Source: Bdellovibrionales bacterium
GTDB taxonomy: Bacteria > Bdellovibrionota > UBA1018 > JADZFF01
Direction: 5' to 3'
DNA: 33,666 nt
NCBI GenBank assembly: GCA_020850015.1
Contig: JADZFF010000100.1
Location: 1 to 33,666 of the forward strand
Below, piece after piece: positions 16,168-25,151 of the stretch. A program made the translations under genes and the position numbers. The notes beneath the pieces were generated by a model. It did no database searches, was not told where the DNA came from, and saw only the letters and a list, made by a program, of their open reading frames with translations. The stretch's first letter is position 1; the number at the start of each line of letters is the position of its first letter.

Positions 16168-18222
16168 TCAGAGTAGCCCGTCGCGGCGGAGCAGGGCCTT
16201 CGGGTCAGGCTCGCGGCCTCGGAACTTCTTGAAGAGCTCCATGGGGTGCTCGGAGCCACCGCGCGAGAGCACGGTTTCCTTGAAGCGTTTGGCGACCTCG
16301 ACGTTGAACACGCCCTTCTCCTTGAAGAGCTCGAACACGTCGGCCTCGAGCACCTCAGCCCATTTGTAGCTGTAGTAGCCGGCCGAGTAACCGCCGGCGA
16401 AGATGTGCGAGAAGCCGGGAGACATCATCGTGCCCGCCACGTGAGGGAAGAGCGAGGTCCGCGCGGTGGCGGCCACCTCGTGCTTCTCGACGTCGGTGAC
16501 CCCCGAAGGGTCTGCCGCGTGCCAGGCCAGATCGAGGTAGCCGAAGTTGAGCTGGCGCAGGCTCGAGTAGCCGGCCTGGAACAGAGCCGACTCGCGGATC
16601 TTCTTCACGAGCTCGGCCGGGATGGCTTGGCCCGTCTCGTAATGGCGCGCGCAGAGGTCGAGGCCCTCCTTCTCCTGAACCCAGTTCTCCATGAGCTGCG
16701 AGGGCAGCTCCACGAAGTCCCAGTAGACGTTCGTGCCGGCGAGGCTGCGGTAGTGGCATCGCGAAAGCAGCGAGTGGAGCGAGTGCCCGAACTCATGGAA
16801 AAGCGTACGGAGCTCATCGAGCGTAAGGAGAGAGGGTTTCCCCGGCGTGGGCTTCGAGAGGTTGCAGACGATCGACACGATGGGGCGTACGACGCCGCTG
16901 CCTTCCGGGGTGACGCCGAAGCCCTGCTCGCGGAAGTTCGTCATCCAGGCGCCGCCGCGTTTCGTGGAGCGGGGGTGGAAGTCCGCGTAGAAAAGGCCCA
17001 TGAACTCGCCGGTGGACTTCTCGGTAACCTCGAAGGCGCGCACCTCCGGGTGGTATACGGGCAGGTCCTTGCGCTCACGGAACTCGAGGTCATAGAGGCG
17101 GCGCGCGTGCTCGAACACGCCCTCGATGCACTTCTCGAGCGCGAAGTAGGGGCGAAGCGTCTCCTCGTCGAAGTCGTACTTGCGGTGCTTGAGTTTTTCC
17201 GACCAATACGCGAAGTCCCAGGCGTTCACGTCTTTCACTCCGGACTGGGCCGCGAGCGCCTTCACCTCCGCCAGATCTTTCTCCGAGGCCGCGCGCGAGG
17301 CCTGAAGGAGTCCGTCGAGGAACTTCCTCACAGTGCCCGGCTCGGAGGCCATGCGCTCCTCGAGCACGAAGTGCGCGTGGGAAACGTATCCCAGGAGCAC
17401 GGCGCGCTCGTGCCGCAGGCGCGACTTCTCGAGGATCAGCGGTCGGTTGTCCCACTCGCCCGAGGCGGCGCGGGTGAGGTAGGCGCGCCAGAGCTTCTCG
17501 CGCAGGTCGCTGCGGTCGCTGAACTTCATGAAGGCGATGAAGGAGGGCGCGTCGAGCGTCACCACCCATTTCGCCTGGGTCTTGCCCTCCTTGCGCTTCT
17601 CGTCGGCCAGGGAGGCTGCGGCCTCTCGCGCGGACTCGGGCAGGCCGGCCAGGTCATTCTCCTCCAGAGGCAGAATAAAGGCGTTCGAGGCGTGAAGGAG
17701 GTGCTCGCCGAATTGCTGAGACAGAAAGGCCAGGCGCTGGTCGATGGCCCGAAGCCGCGTCTTCTGCTCCTCGCCCAGGAGCGCGCCGTTGCGCTTGAAG
17801 TTGCGGTAGGTCTTCTCGAGAAGGCGGGCCTGCTCGGCGTCGAGCCCGGCGGAAGCGCGCCCGTCGTAGATCGCCTTCACGCGGGCGAAGAGCTTCGGGT
17901 CCAGAATCACGTCGTTCGAGAACTCGGCTAGCTTCGGCGAGATTTCCTTGCCCAGGGCACGCATGGAGTCCGTGCCGTCGGTCTCGAGCAGGTTGAAGAA
18001 GAGCGAGCTCACCTGGTCGAGCCCCGAGCTCGCGAGCTCGAGCGCCTCGAGGGTGTTCGAGAACGTGGGTGCCGCGGCCTGGGCGCTGATGCGCGAAACC
18101 TCGGCGCGTGCGAGCCTGAGCCCCTCCTCGAAAGCCGGGGCGTAGAGCTTCTCCTCGATCTGATGGAAGGGGATCGCGCCGTGGGCAAGAGTGAAAGGTT
18201 TCAGCAGGAAATCAGGGTTCAT
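16168..18222 (-). CDS. prlC: M3-family oligopeptidase (oligopeptidase A-like)
   Basis: Zinc metallopeptidase degrading short peptides, probably cytoplasmic (no signal peptide). It has 684 residues, the length of PrlC/Dcp enzymes. The zinc site LFHEFGHSLHSLL contains His476, Glu477 and His480, with Glu505 (WDFVELPSQLMENW) as third ligand. The tyrosine-rich substrate loop FSHIFAGGYSAGYYSYKWA (605-623) is intact. The assignment to M3 is secure; oligopeptidase A versus dipeptidyl carboxypeptidase is less so. The ATG at 18222 follows the RadC stop by 9 bases, with GGGTGACGA as possible ribosome binding site, so it is likely the last gene of a RadC-PrlC unit that may extend back to the efflux genes. 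Confidence 0.9.
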   Translation of the reverse strand: MNPDFLLKPFTLAHGAIPFHQIEEKLYAPAFEEGLRLARAEVSRISAQAAAPTFSNTLEALELASSGLDQVSSLFFNLLETDGTDSMRALGKEISPKLAEFSNDVILDPKLFARVKAIYDGRASAGLDAEQARLLEKTYRNFKRNGALLGEEQKTRLRAIDQRLAFLSQQFGEHLLHASNAFILPLEENDLAGLPESAREAAASLADEKRKEGKTQAKWVVTLDAPSFIAFMKFSDRSDLREKLWRAYLTRAASGEWDNRPLILEKSRLRHERAVLLGYVSHAHFVLEERMASEPGTVRKFLDGLLQASRAASEKDLAEVKALAAQSGVKDVNAWDFAYWSEKLKHRKYDFDEETLRPYFALEKCIEGVFEHARRLYDLEFRERKDLPVYHPEVRAFEVTEKSTGEFMGLFYADFHPRSTKRGGAWMTNFREQGFGVTPEGSGVVRPIVSIVCNLSKPTPGKPSLLTLDELRTLFHEFGHSLHSLLSRCHYRSLAGTNVYWDFVELPSQLMENWVQEKEGLDLCARHYETGQAIPAELVKKIRESALFQAGYSSLRQLNFGYLDLAWHAADPSGVTDVEKHEVAATARTSLFPHVAGTMMSPGFSHIFAGGYSAGYYSYKWAEVLEADVFELFKEKGVFNVEVAKRFKETVLSRGGSEHPMELFKKFRGREPDPKALLRRDGLL

Positions 18223-18231
18223 TTCGTCACC

Positions 18232-18990
18232 CTAGCGCGGCGCGCGCGCCAGTGCCAGAGGGGCGAAAGGGGGGATCCAGAGTTCCCCTTCGGGGGCGAC
18301 GATCCAATGCCCTGCCAGCCTTACGCCAACCGCCGCGCCCGCTGCGGCCACCAGGCGCGTCAGCTCCAGGTCCTGGGACGAGGCATCCAACCGCCCGGAA
18401 GGGTGGTTGTGGGCCAGTACGAAGCCCTCTGGACGGAGGGCCAGGACGCGGGCGAAGAGCTCCGTTGGGTCGACCTGGACGTGCGTTCGTACCCCCTCTT
18501 CGACTCGGCACAGCCCGCCCCAGCGCCCCGACCTGTAACGAGGCACGAAACCCAGCCACTCCCTTGCCTCCCATCGGGCCTCCGCGGGGATGCGCGCGAG
18601 TGACGAGCGGGCCTCGGCGTTCGGCGCCGGAGTCGAGGTTGCCCCCGGGCCACGCGCCCGGAACTGGGCATAGCGCTTTCCGAGCTCCAGGGCCGCGAGC
18701 ACGCGCGCGCGCGCAGCCGGCCCGAGGCCGGGCACCGGTTTCAGCACGTCGGCGCGGCAGCTTTCGAGCGCGTGGAAGAAGGCCGCTTCGGCGTCGTCGG
18801 GGCTCAAGCCCGGACCCGGCTGATCCAGCATGCGCTGCGCGAGCCCTAGCGCGCCCCCCGCGCCGCGCGGGGCGGTGCCCAGGAGCACCGCCAGGCATTC
18901 GCGCAGGGAAAGGGCCTGGGGTCCCGCGGTGAGGCAGCGTTCACGGGGGCGTTCCGGGAAGGTGGGCGGCATGGGCATGGAGGTTTGCAT
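18232..18990 (-). CDS. radC: RadC-family JAB/MPN+ domain protein
   Basis: A 252-residue member of the UPF0758/RadC family, once thought to act in DNA repair; its biochemical role is unsettled. Residues about 12-105 are the helix-hairpin-helix-type N-domain (PRERCLTAGPQALSLREC, VPGLGPAARARVL). Residues about 130-240 are the MPN+ domain with a complete JAMM signature: His194 and His196 (HNHPSG), Ser204 and Asp207. An active metalloprotease-like site is therefore preserved. The start at 18990 is uncertain; in-frame ATGs at 18978 and 18972 are equally possible and no strong ribosome binding site distinguishes them. It lies 41 bases after the RND pump stop and 9 bases before prlC. Confidence 0.85.
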   Translation of the reverse strand: MQTSMPMPPTFPERPRERCLTAGPQALSLRECLAVLLGTAPRGAGGALGLAQRMLDQPGPGLSPDDAEAAFFHALESCRADVLKPVPGLGPAARARVLAALELGKRYAQFRARGPGATSTPAPNAEARSSLARIPAEARWEAREWLGFVPRYRSGRWGGLCRVEEGVRTHVQVDPTELFARVLALRPEGFVLAHNHPSGRLDASSQDLELTRLVAAAGAAVGVRLAGHWIVAPEGELWIPPFAPLALARAPR

Positions 18991-19031
18991 CGCCACCGTG
19001 CGATTCAAGGCTCGTGCCTGAGATCCGTCGG

Positions 19032-22000
19032 TCAGTGCGCTGCGAGACCCAGGCGCTTCCTCAGGCGGCCCCCGAACGCCTCGGCGTCGTCGAGCACGGC
19101 CAGGATCGCGGGGAAGATCATCGAGGTCAGAAGCGAGCCGAACATGAGTCCCCAGCCCAAGGCGAGCGCGATCGGCACGACAAAGGGATCCAAGCCCCCG
19201 ATGCCGTAGGCCGTGGGGAGCACGCCCACCACGGTGGTGGACGTGGTGAGGAAGATCGGCCTGAGACGGATCGTGGCGCCAAGAACAATGCTCTCCACCT
19301 TCCCTTTCCCCTCGGCACGCAGCGTGTTCACGAAATCGATGAGCACAATGGCGTTGTTCACGATCACCCCGGCCAGGGCGATGATGCCCAGCATGCCCAT
19401 GAAGCTCAGGGGCTTGCCGTGAACGAAGAAGGCCAGGATCACGGCGATCACGCCCACCGGGATGGTGAGCATGACCATCAGGGTCTGCAGAATACTCTGG
19501 AAGGTGAACACCAAGATCAGGAAGATGCCCACGCCCGCCAGGAGGAAGGCGCGCGCGAGCGACTGCATGGACTCGGCGGTATCCTTGTCCTCGCCGCCGA
19601 AGACGAAGCTGATCCTGGGATGCTTTTTCAGGAACTCCGGCATGATCTTCGATCGGACGGTGTCGGCCACCTCCTGTGCGGAGTTCTTCGCCACGTCGAC
19701 CTGGCCGGTCACCCGGACTTCGCGCTCGAAATCCTCGTGCTGGAAGGCCGCGATGCTCTGTGCTTCGTCGAAGCTCGCCACGCGGGAGAGCGGCACGAGC
19801 GCGCCCTGGCGGTTCGGGATCAGAAGCCGCTCGAGCACGTCCCGGCTGCTCTGGTCCTTCTCCGGGAGCCACACGCGAATCCCCACCTCTTCGTCGAGGC
19901 CCTGGATCGAGCTGGCCTCCGTACCCTCGAAGGCCGTGCGGACCAGGGTGCCGATCTCGGCCGTGGTCAGGCCCGCGGCGGCGGTCTCGGCGTCCTTTGG
20001 CCTCACGACGATCTCCTGCTTGCCGAAGACGAAGGTGTCGTCGAGGTCGGAGACGCCAGGGAGCTTCGCGAGCTCGGCCTTGAGGTCCTTGATGGCGGGC
20101 AGGATATCCTCGTAGCGCTCGCCCTGCAGGCCCACGTTCACGGGTTTGCCCACGGGAGGGCCGGGATTGACCTGGTCGAAGCTCACCTTCTTGAGCCCCG
20201 GGATCTCGCCCACGGATTCGCGGAGCGCGGCGATGATGGTTTTCGTGTCGCGCGGGCGGCGCATCTCGGGCGTGAGGTAGATCTTGAAGATAGCGTACTC
20301 GGAGCCGCGTTTGGTGTCGGGGTCGAAGTTGTCCTGCCCCTGGTAGCCGATGGCAGCGGTAAAGGCCTGAAGCTCCGAGGGGGGGAGCTTCTTGAGCGCC
20401 TCCTCGATGGGGCGCGTGAGCTCGAGCGTGCGCTCGATGCGAGTACCGACCGGGGCCGTGGCCCGCACCAGGAACACGTCGATGCCATCAGGTGGGAAAA
20501 GCACGAAGCGCATGCCCAAGGCGGCGAGCGCGATCGATCCGAAGAAAAGCGCGACGCCGCCCCCGGCGACCTTGTAGCGGTGGGCGATCAGGACCTGCAG
20601 GAGCTTGCGGTAGCGGGGGAGCACGGTGTGATCCCAGAAGGACTCGGTCTTGGCCAGGATCCGGTCGAGGTGGCCCTTCTTCTGCTTGCCGGCGCGCTTC
20701 TCCACCGTGACCCACCTGCTGATGTGGTAGGGCAGGATCAGGAACGACTCCAGGAGCGAGATGCCGAGCGCGATCATCACGCCCAGGGGCATCTCTCGGA
20801 TGAACTTCCCGAAGATCCCGCTCATGAAGAGCATCGGCGCGAAAGCGGTGACGGTGGTGAACACCGAAGCCAGAACTGGCGGCCACATCTGCTGCGCGCC
20901 CTTGATGGCCGCCTCCATGGGCTCGAGCCCCTCCTCCATGAGCCGCACGGAGTTGTCCATGACCACGATGGCGTCGTCGACGAGCATGCCTACGACGATG
21001 ATCAGGCCCAGCAGCGAGATGAGGTTGATGCTCAGATCCTGCGTGTAATAGATGATCATCGTGCCCAGGAAGGCGAAGGGGATGCCGAGCGACACGAGCG
21101 CCGCGACGCGGAAGGGCAGGAGCAGCGAGAGGATCCCCAGCACGAGCACCAGGCCCATGGCAAGGTTGCCGGTGAGGATGCTGATCCGGCGTTTCACGTA
21201 GTACGATACGTCGTTCACGAAATCGTAATTGACCTTGGGGCTCAGAAGGGGCTCGATCTCCTTCATCCGAGCGCGCACCTTCTCGACGAGAGTCACCGCG
21301 TCCTTGCCGCCCTTCTTGATCACCACCATGTGCACGCCGGGCTGGCCGTTGGTGCGATGGATCACCGTGGGGCGCGAGACGGCCATTTCGACCTTAGCCA
21401 GATCCTGCACCCGAATGGAGTCGCCGAGGTCGTTTCCGCGCACCACGGTGCGCTTCACGTCGTCGGCGTTCTTGTACTCACCCACCGTGCGGACGACTTT
21501 CTCCTGGCCGTCGGGGTCGCCCGCCGAGACCTTGAGGGTGCCTCCTGGGATCGAGACGTTTTTCGCGGCGATCGCGTTCGTGACCTCCTGGAGCGAGATG
21601 CGGAAGCGATCGAGCTTCCCGGGGTCGGCTTCGACCTGGATCTCCACGTCGCGCTCGTCCGAGATGTTCACGGAGGCCACCTCGTCCAGCCGCTCCAGTT
21701 CACGCTCGATGCGCCGAGCCTGCTCCAGCATCTCGAGGTCGGAGAGCTCGCCGTAGACGCCAATCTCCACGATGGGCTGGTTCTTGGATTCCAACTCGGT
21801 CACGTTCGGGTCCTCGACGTCCTTCGGGAGATCGGTGACGCGGTCGACGGCGCTGTCCACCTCGCGCTTCCCTTTCTCGGCCGAGATCTGGTCCGGGTCG
21901 AGCTGCACGACGATGACGCTGCGGCTTTCAGTGGAGGTGGAGGTGAGGCGCTTGATCCCGTTCACGGCCTGGAGCTCGCGCTCGATCTTGTTCGTGACGA

Positions 22001-22187
22001 GCTTCTCCACCTCCTCGGGTGAGGCGCCGGGGTAGATCGTGGTGATGACGATGATGTCGAAGTTCACGTTCGGGAACACCTCCTTCCGAATCAGGAGCGT
22101 GCAGGCGATCCCGACTGCGATCACCGTAACGGTGAGGAGATCCCCGAAGACGCCCTTGCGGGTGAAGAAGTCGATGAGGCGGTTCAT
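19032..22187 (-). CDS. RND-superfamily efflux pump
   Basis: Inner-membrane proton-driven exporter of 1051 residues, the usual AcrB/HAE-type size. It has a first membrane helix at about 12-34, a large periplasmic loop (35-330), and membrane helices from 335 including VVGMLVDDAIVVMDNS with the proton-relay pair Asp404-Asp405. A second periplasmic loop follows, then the last helix bundle (about 885-1040). At the position of AcrB Lys940 there is Asn944 (VIVNNAIVLIDF), placing it outside classical AcrB but within a known HAE-like variant group. The ATG lies 3 bases after the stop of the outer-membrane factor, with AAGGA inside that gene's end as ribosome binding site. No periplasmic adaptor gene accompanies it. 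The substrate cannot be predicted. Confidence 0.93.
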   Translation of the reverse strand: MNRLIDFFTRKGVFGDLLTVTVIAVGIACTLLIRKEVFPNVNFDIIVITTIYPGASPEEVEKLVTNKIERELQAVNGIKRLTSTSTESRSVIVVQLDPDQISAEKGKREVDSAVDRVTDLPKDVEDPNVTELESKNQPIVEIGVYGELSDLEMLEQARRIERELERLDEVASVNISDERDVEIQVEADPGKLDRFRISLQEVTNAIAAKNVSIPGGTLKVSAGDPDGQEKVVRTVGEYKNADDVKRTVVRGNDLGDSIRVQDLAKVEMAVSRPTVIHRTNGQPGVHMVVIKKGGKDAVTLVEKVRARMKEIEPLLSPKVNYDFVNDVSYYVKRRISILTGNLAMGLVLVLGILSLLLPFRVAALVSLGIPFAFLGTMIIYYTQDLSINLISLLGLIIVVGMLVDDAIVVMDNSVRLMEEGLEPMEAAIKGAQQMWPPVLASVFTTVTAFAPMLFMSGIFGKFIREMPLGVMIALGISLLESFLILPYHISRWVTVEKRAGKQKKGHLDRILAKTESFWDHTVLPRYRKLLQVLIAHRYKVAGGGVALFFGSIALAALGMRFVLFPPDGIDVFLVRATAPVGTRIERTLELTRPIEEALKKLPPSELQAFTAAIGYQGQDNFDPDTKRGSEYAIFKIYLTPEMRRPRDTKTIIAALRESVGEIPGLKKVSFDQVNPGPPVGKPVNVGLQGERYEDILPAIKDLKAELAKLPGVSDLDDTFVFGKQEIVVRPKDAETAAAGLTTAEIGTLVRTAFEGTEASSIQGLDEEVGIRVWLPEKDQSSRDVLERLLIPNRQGALVPLSRVASFDEAQSIAAFQHEDFEREVRVTGQVDVAKNSAQEVADTVRSKIMPEFLKKHPRISFVFGGEDKDTAESMQSLARAFLLAGVGIFLILVFTFQSILQTLMVMLTIPVGVIAVILAFFVHGKPLSFMGMLGIIALAGVIVNNAIVLIDFVNTLRAEGKGKVESIVLGATIRLRPIFLTTSTTVVGVLPTAYGIGGLDPFVVPIALALGWGLMFGSLLTSMIFPAILAVLDDAEAFGGRLRKRLGLAAH

Positions 22188-22190
22188 GGG

Positions 22191-23753
22191 TCAGTCCTTG
22201 AGCTGGATGGGATGTTCGACGAGATCCTTCAGGTAGGCCTGCAGCCGGCTGTCGAGCCGGGCCACGGCCCAGGAGCCGAGGCGCGCCTGCACCTCGGCCT
22301 GGCGGAGCGATACCTCCGCGCCGGTGGCGTCGTCGCCCGCCTGGATCACCTGCAGGAGCTGCGAGCGCCCGATGCGGTAGCGCTCCTCCTCGAGGCGCGC
22401 CCGCTCGGCCTGGCGTTCGTTCACGGCGCGCGCGTCCTCGAGCGCGTCGCGGAGCCGGTGCAGGTCGTTGCAGACGTTCAGCCAGCCCACCCGCAGGCTG
22501 GCAGCGGCGGAGGAAGCCTGGGCCTCGGCGGCCTCGAGCTGGGCCCCCGCGCGGCGTACCTCGGCCTCCTCGGCGCTCGATCCGATCGGGATCGAGAACA
22601 CGGCGCCCAGGGCCCAGCGGGGGCGGTCGAAGCCCGCGGCCTCCGAGAGCGCGGCGCCGGATTCGGCGGAGTCGATGCCGGTGGCTTCGTAGCTTCCCTG
22701 AAGCTGAAGCGTGGGCAGCGCCCGGCTCCGAGCGGAGCGCTCTGAGGCGCGGGCCGCTTCGGCGCGGGCGAACGCCGTGCGGGCGTAGGCCGAGCTTGAG
22801 GGCGGAGGGTTGAGCGCCTCCCGCTTGCCGCAGGCAGCGAGAGCCTCGGGAAGGGGGTTGTCGAGCTGGATGGGTACGCGCATCGGATCGATCGTGAGCC
22901 ACTCGTCGGGGAATTTCAGCGAGGTCACGAGCTCGCGCCACATCTCGTCGAGCGCCTGCCGCGCGGATGCGAGGCTTTGTGCCGAACCCGTGCGCGCGCT
23001 CTCCACCTGCAGGAGGTCGGGCCGCTCGCTCGTGCCCCGCTGCGTGCGGATCCGCGTGATGCTGAGGAGCCGCTCGCGGCGCTCCAGGCTCGTGCGCGCG
23101 GCCCGGACCTGCTCCTGGAACAGCCAGGCCTGGTAGTACTGGCCCATGAGCGCGAGCGACCACTGCTCGATGTTCGACTCCAGCTCCGCCTGCGAAGCCA
23201 CGGTGGTTTTCCGGCCCGCCTCCAGCCCAGCGCGTGCGGCGGAGCCGAAGGCGTCCTTCCAAAGGTTCTGCTTCAGGGTGACGCCCGCCTGTGCCTGATG
23301 GCCCTCGAACTCCGCCGGCGTGGGCCCGAAGGTTCCTGCGGGGAGGGTGTAGGCGTAGCTCGAGATCCCGAGTTTCAGCTCCGCGGTGGTGCCGGTGCCG
23401 AAGTACTTGCTCAGGCTCAGGCCGCCGCCAGTTCCCTCCGACGATTCGGAGGAGAAGGGGCTCGTGGTCTCACGCTCGTCGTGCTCTTTCTGGGCGTTCA
23501 GGCTCAGCACGGGATCGAATACGCCCTCCGCCTGGAGCTCGGCCGCGGGCACGGCCGCCGCCGAGGCGCGCACGGCCCGGAAGTCGTCGGAGCTCCTCAT
23601 CGCCGCGCTCACGACGAGGCCGACGGTGAGCGTTTCGCCGGGAAGCCGCTTGAGCATGGCCTGGGCCTCGGGCGGCAATGCGTCGCTCTTCTTCGGAGCC
23701 GCGTGGCCCGCTGAAACGGTGAGGGCGATCCAAGCTGCGAGGAGCGCGGTCAT
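22191..23753 (-). CDS. TolC-family outer-membrane efflux protein
   Basis: A 520-residue outer-membrane factor. Signal peptide 1-18 (MTALLAAWIALTVSAGHA). Two repeats of long Ala/Arg/Glu-rich coiled-coil helices (about 45-90 with 180-300, and 330-510) alternate with beta segments (GGGLSLSKYFGTGTTAELKLG, WALGAVFSIPIG), the TolC architecture. The C-terminal helical hairpin (RARLEEERYRIGRSQLLQVIQAGDDATGAEVSLRQAE) is a typical OEP-family signature. The start at 23753 has an AGAGGT-like ribosome binding site. It is the first gene of the minus-strand group and is followed 3 bases later by the RND pump, so the two are clearly co-translated. Its upstream region is shared with the divergent exported nuclease. 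Confidence 0.88.
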   Translation of the reverse strand: MTALLAAWIALTVSAGHAAPKKSDALPPEAQAMLKRLPGETLTVGLVVSAAMRSSDDFRAVRASAAAVPAAELQAEGVFDPVLSLNAQKEHDERETTSPFSSESSEGTGGGLSLSKYFGTGTTAELKLGISSYAYTLPAGTFGPTPAEFEGHQAQAGVTLKQNLWKDAFGSAARAGLEAGRKTTVASQAELESNIEQWSLALMGQYYQAWLFQEQVRAARTSLERRERLLSITRIRTQRGTSERPDLLQVESARTGSAQSLASARQALDEMWRELVTSLKFPDEWLTIDPMRVPIQLDNPLPEALAACGKREALNPPPSSSAYARTAFARAEAARASERSARSRALPTLQLQGSYEATGIDSAESGAALSEAAGFDRPRWALGAVFSIPIGSSAEEAEVRRAGAQLEAAEAQASSAAASLRVGWLNVCNDLHRLRDALEDARAVNERQAERARLEEERYRIGRSQLLQVIQAGDDATGAEVSLRQAEVQARLGSWAVARLDSRLQAYLKDLVEHPIQLKD

Positions 23754-23887
23754 GGCAGATACCTCTACGGGGAAAGGTCAGGGTGTGAAGGGAGGTCTAC
23801 CGCTGGCAACGCGCGTTGTCGAGAAAAGCGAGGTGACAATTTTCCTCACTGATTTGAAATGGGGCGCTCACTTGCAATCGAGCCAAG

Positions 23888-23911
23888 GTCACGTACGCTT
23901 AGAGTCACGTA
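23888..23911. promoter_or_regulatory. GTCACGTA direct repeat in divergent promoter region
   Basis: GTCACGTA occurs at 23888-23895 and 23904-23911, a 16-bp period, between the divergent efflux and nuclease genes. A TTGCAA (23875-23880) lies 16 bp before TACGCT (23897-23902), so the repeats would flank a -10 element of the nuclease gene. Regulatory function is inferred. Confidence 0.35.
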
Positions 23912-23948
23912 GGTAAGGAAGCCTTCGGGGGCGCAAGCCCTCGGAACC

Positions 23949-24719
23949 ATGGACGCTGCGAAGGAGCCGGAATTGCGATCAACCGCCCGGATTGTTCACC
24001 CAGCCCGTTCTGTATCCCCCACCCTCGTTTTCCTGACAGGAATACTGCTGTTTGGAATGGCGCAAGAGGCCATGGGGCGGGAGTCCATCGAGGCGGCCGC
24101 GAAGTGCCGCGCCTCCGAATGGGAAGGGGTGGAGAAGGTGTCCGGTCAGGTGGTGCGGACCGCCGATGGCGACACCGCCCGCGTGAGGGTCGACGGCCGC
24201 GAGTTCTCTGTCCGTTTCCTCTCCATCGATACCCCGGAAACGCACTACGAGGGCATGAGCCAGGGGTACTGGGGCGAAAAGGCCGCCGAGCGGCTGGCCG
24301 AGCTCCTGCCTGTGGACACCCGCGTGAGCCTGGAGTTCGAGGACGAGCCCTGTGACAAGTACGGCCGCATGCTCGCCCACGTCTGGAAGGGCACGAGCAA
24401 CGTCAACAAGCGCATGGTGAGTGAAGGGCTGGCGGTGAATTACTGCATCTATCCCAACGTCCGCCACTGCCTGGCCTACGGCCGCGAGGCGCAGCGCAAC
24501 CTCGACGCGGGCAACGGGATGTACGGCGACGATTCGCTGGTGCTTCCCTACGAGTGGCGCCGCCTCGTGAGCGACCGGCCGGACGACCGCTGGGTGGGGG
24601 ATATCCACACCCACGAAGTTCACGCCCCGGGCGGCATGGACAACGTTCCGGTGGGCGCGCGGGTGTTTTTCTTCAAGCAGACGGACGTTCCGCCGCCGTA
24701 CCACGTCGTGGAGCCCTAG
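23949..24719 (+). CDS. exported staphylococcal-nuclease-like (thermonuclease) protein
   Basis: Predicted Ca2+-dependent nuclease of 256 residues. An N-terminal hydrophobic stretch (residues about 22-42, PTLVFLTGILLFGMAQEAMG) serves as signal peptide or anchor after a 20-residue charged leader. Residues about 60-195 are the SNase OB-fold with the expected active-site pattern: DGD (73-75), VRFLSIDTPET with Arg89, Asp94 and Glu97, and DKYGRML with Arg140. A C-terminal extension (about 200-256) rich in His/Pro/Gly (DIHTHEVHAPGG) is not part of the core fold. It is divergent from the efflux genes and monocistronic. A role in extracellular DNA breakdown is plausible from family knowledge. Confidence 0.86.
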   Translation: MDAAKEPELRSTARIVHPARSVSPTLVFLTGILLFGMAQEAMGRESIEAAAKCRASEWEGVEKVSGQVVRTADGDTARVRVDGREFSVRFLSIDTPETHYEGMSQGYWGEKAAERLAELLPVDTRVSLEFEDEPCDKYGRMLAHVWKGTSNVNKRMVSEGLAVNYCIYPNVRHCLAYGREAQRNLDAGNGMYGDDSLVLPYEWRRLVSDRPDDRWVGDIHTHEVHAPGGMDNVPVGARVFFFKQTDVPPPYHVVEP

Positions 24720-24873
24720 CTCAGGCAGGCCGGCAGCCAGGTAAGGGCATCCGGCATCGGGGGCAGGCGACTGGGACCGGTTCGGGGCTAGCCTCTACCG
24801 GCTCTGTCACAGCAACCGGCACTGACACGGACACTGGGACCGGGACTCCTACCGAGACAGAGACTGACCCGCC
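24720..24873. other. intergenic low-complexity GAC/ACG-rich tract
   Basis: This stretch lies between the nuclease stop and the stop of the minus-strand CxxC protein. From about 24,800 to 24,870 it is a degenerate hexamer-like run of GACACG/GACACT/GAGACA words, and the 11-mer ACTGGGACCGG recurs near 24,771 and 24,835. In one plus frame it would read as a Thr/Asp/Gly repeat, but there is no start or ribosome binding site and it runs antisense into the next gene. No gene is seen. Confidence 0.5.
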
Positions 24874-25116
24874 TCATCTCCTCCGCTCAAACCGATCAAC
24901 CCTGGCCGTGTCTTCCTCGGTCGTCTGCGGCTCTGCCGCCTCGGCCAAGCGCTCCTGGAAAAGCTGGCACTCCATCCCCGAGCTCTGCTGGACGACGAAG
25001 GAGGGCGACTGCGCCGACTTGAAGCCGTGAGCGCGGCAACCGTGGGGGAACTTCCCGTCCCAAGTGGTGTAGGCGTGGCGGCAGCGGCCGCAGTGCGGGC
25101 GTTTCGGTTCGCTCAT
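24874..25116 (-). CDS. small CxxC protein (TWD..FP.GC..GFKS family)
   Basis: An 80-residue protein. Residues 9-54 match a widespread small-protein pattern: C-x2-C, then TTWDGKFPHGCRAHGFKS, PSFVV, SSGMECQLF. Cys9, Cys12, Cys27 and Cys50 are likely zinc ligands or disulfide partners. Such proteins are sometimes labelled uracil-DNA glycosylase in annotations, which the sequence does not justify; function is unknown. Residues 55-80 are a charged, unrelated tail. It lies 35 bases downstream of the PAP2 gene on the same strand and may be co-transcribed with it. Confidence 0.78.
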   Translation of the reverse strand: MSEPKRPHCGRCRHAYTTWDGKFPHGCRAHGFKSAQSPSFVVQQSSGMECQLFQERLAEAAEPQTTEEDTARVDRFERRR

Positions 25117-25151
25117 GCGCGTCGCCGGAGCGGCTCCTCAAGGAAAGTGTA

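Noticed and set aside
16246-17931. A 561-codon plus-strand open frame antisense to the M3 peptidase
   Set aside because: The opposite strand encodes a full peptidase with an intact zinc site; this frame shows no recognisable protein features.
19014-22022. A 1002-codon plus-strand open frame antisense to the RND pump
   Set aside because: It mirrors the pump gene; its translation is His/Asp/Glu-rich low-quality sequence with no domain. Long antisense frames are expected in high-GC DNA.
24800-24870. Short repeated words suggestive of a CRISPR or tandem repeat array
   Set aside because: Words are degenerate 6-mers without constant repeat and spacer lengths; best described as low complexity.
24554-25030. 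Plus-strand open frame with Thr/Asp/Gly repeats downstream of the nuclease
   Set aside because: It begins inside the nuclease gene in another frame, crosses a low-complexity tract and runs antisense to the conserved CxxC protein.
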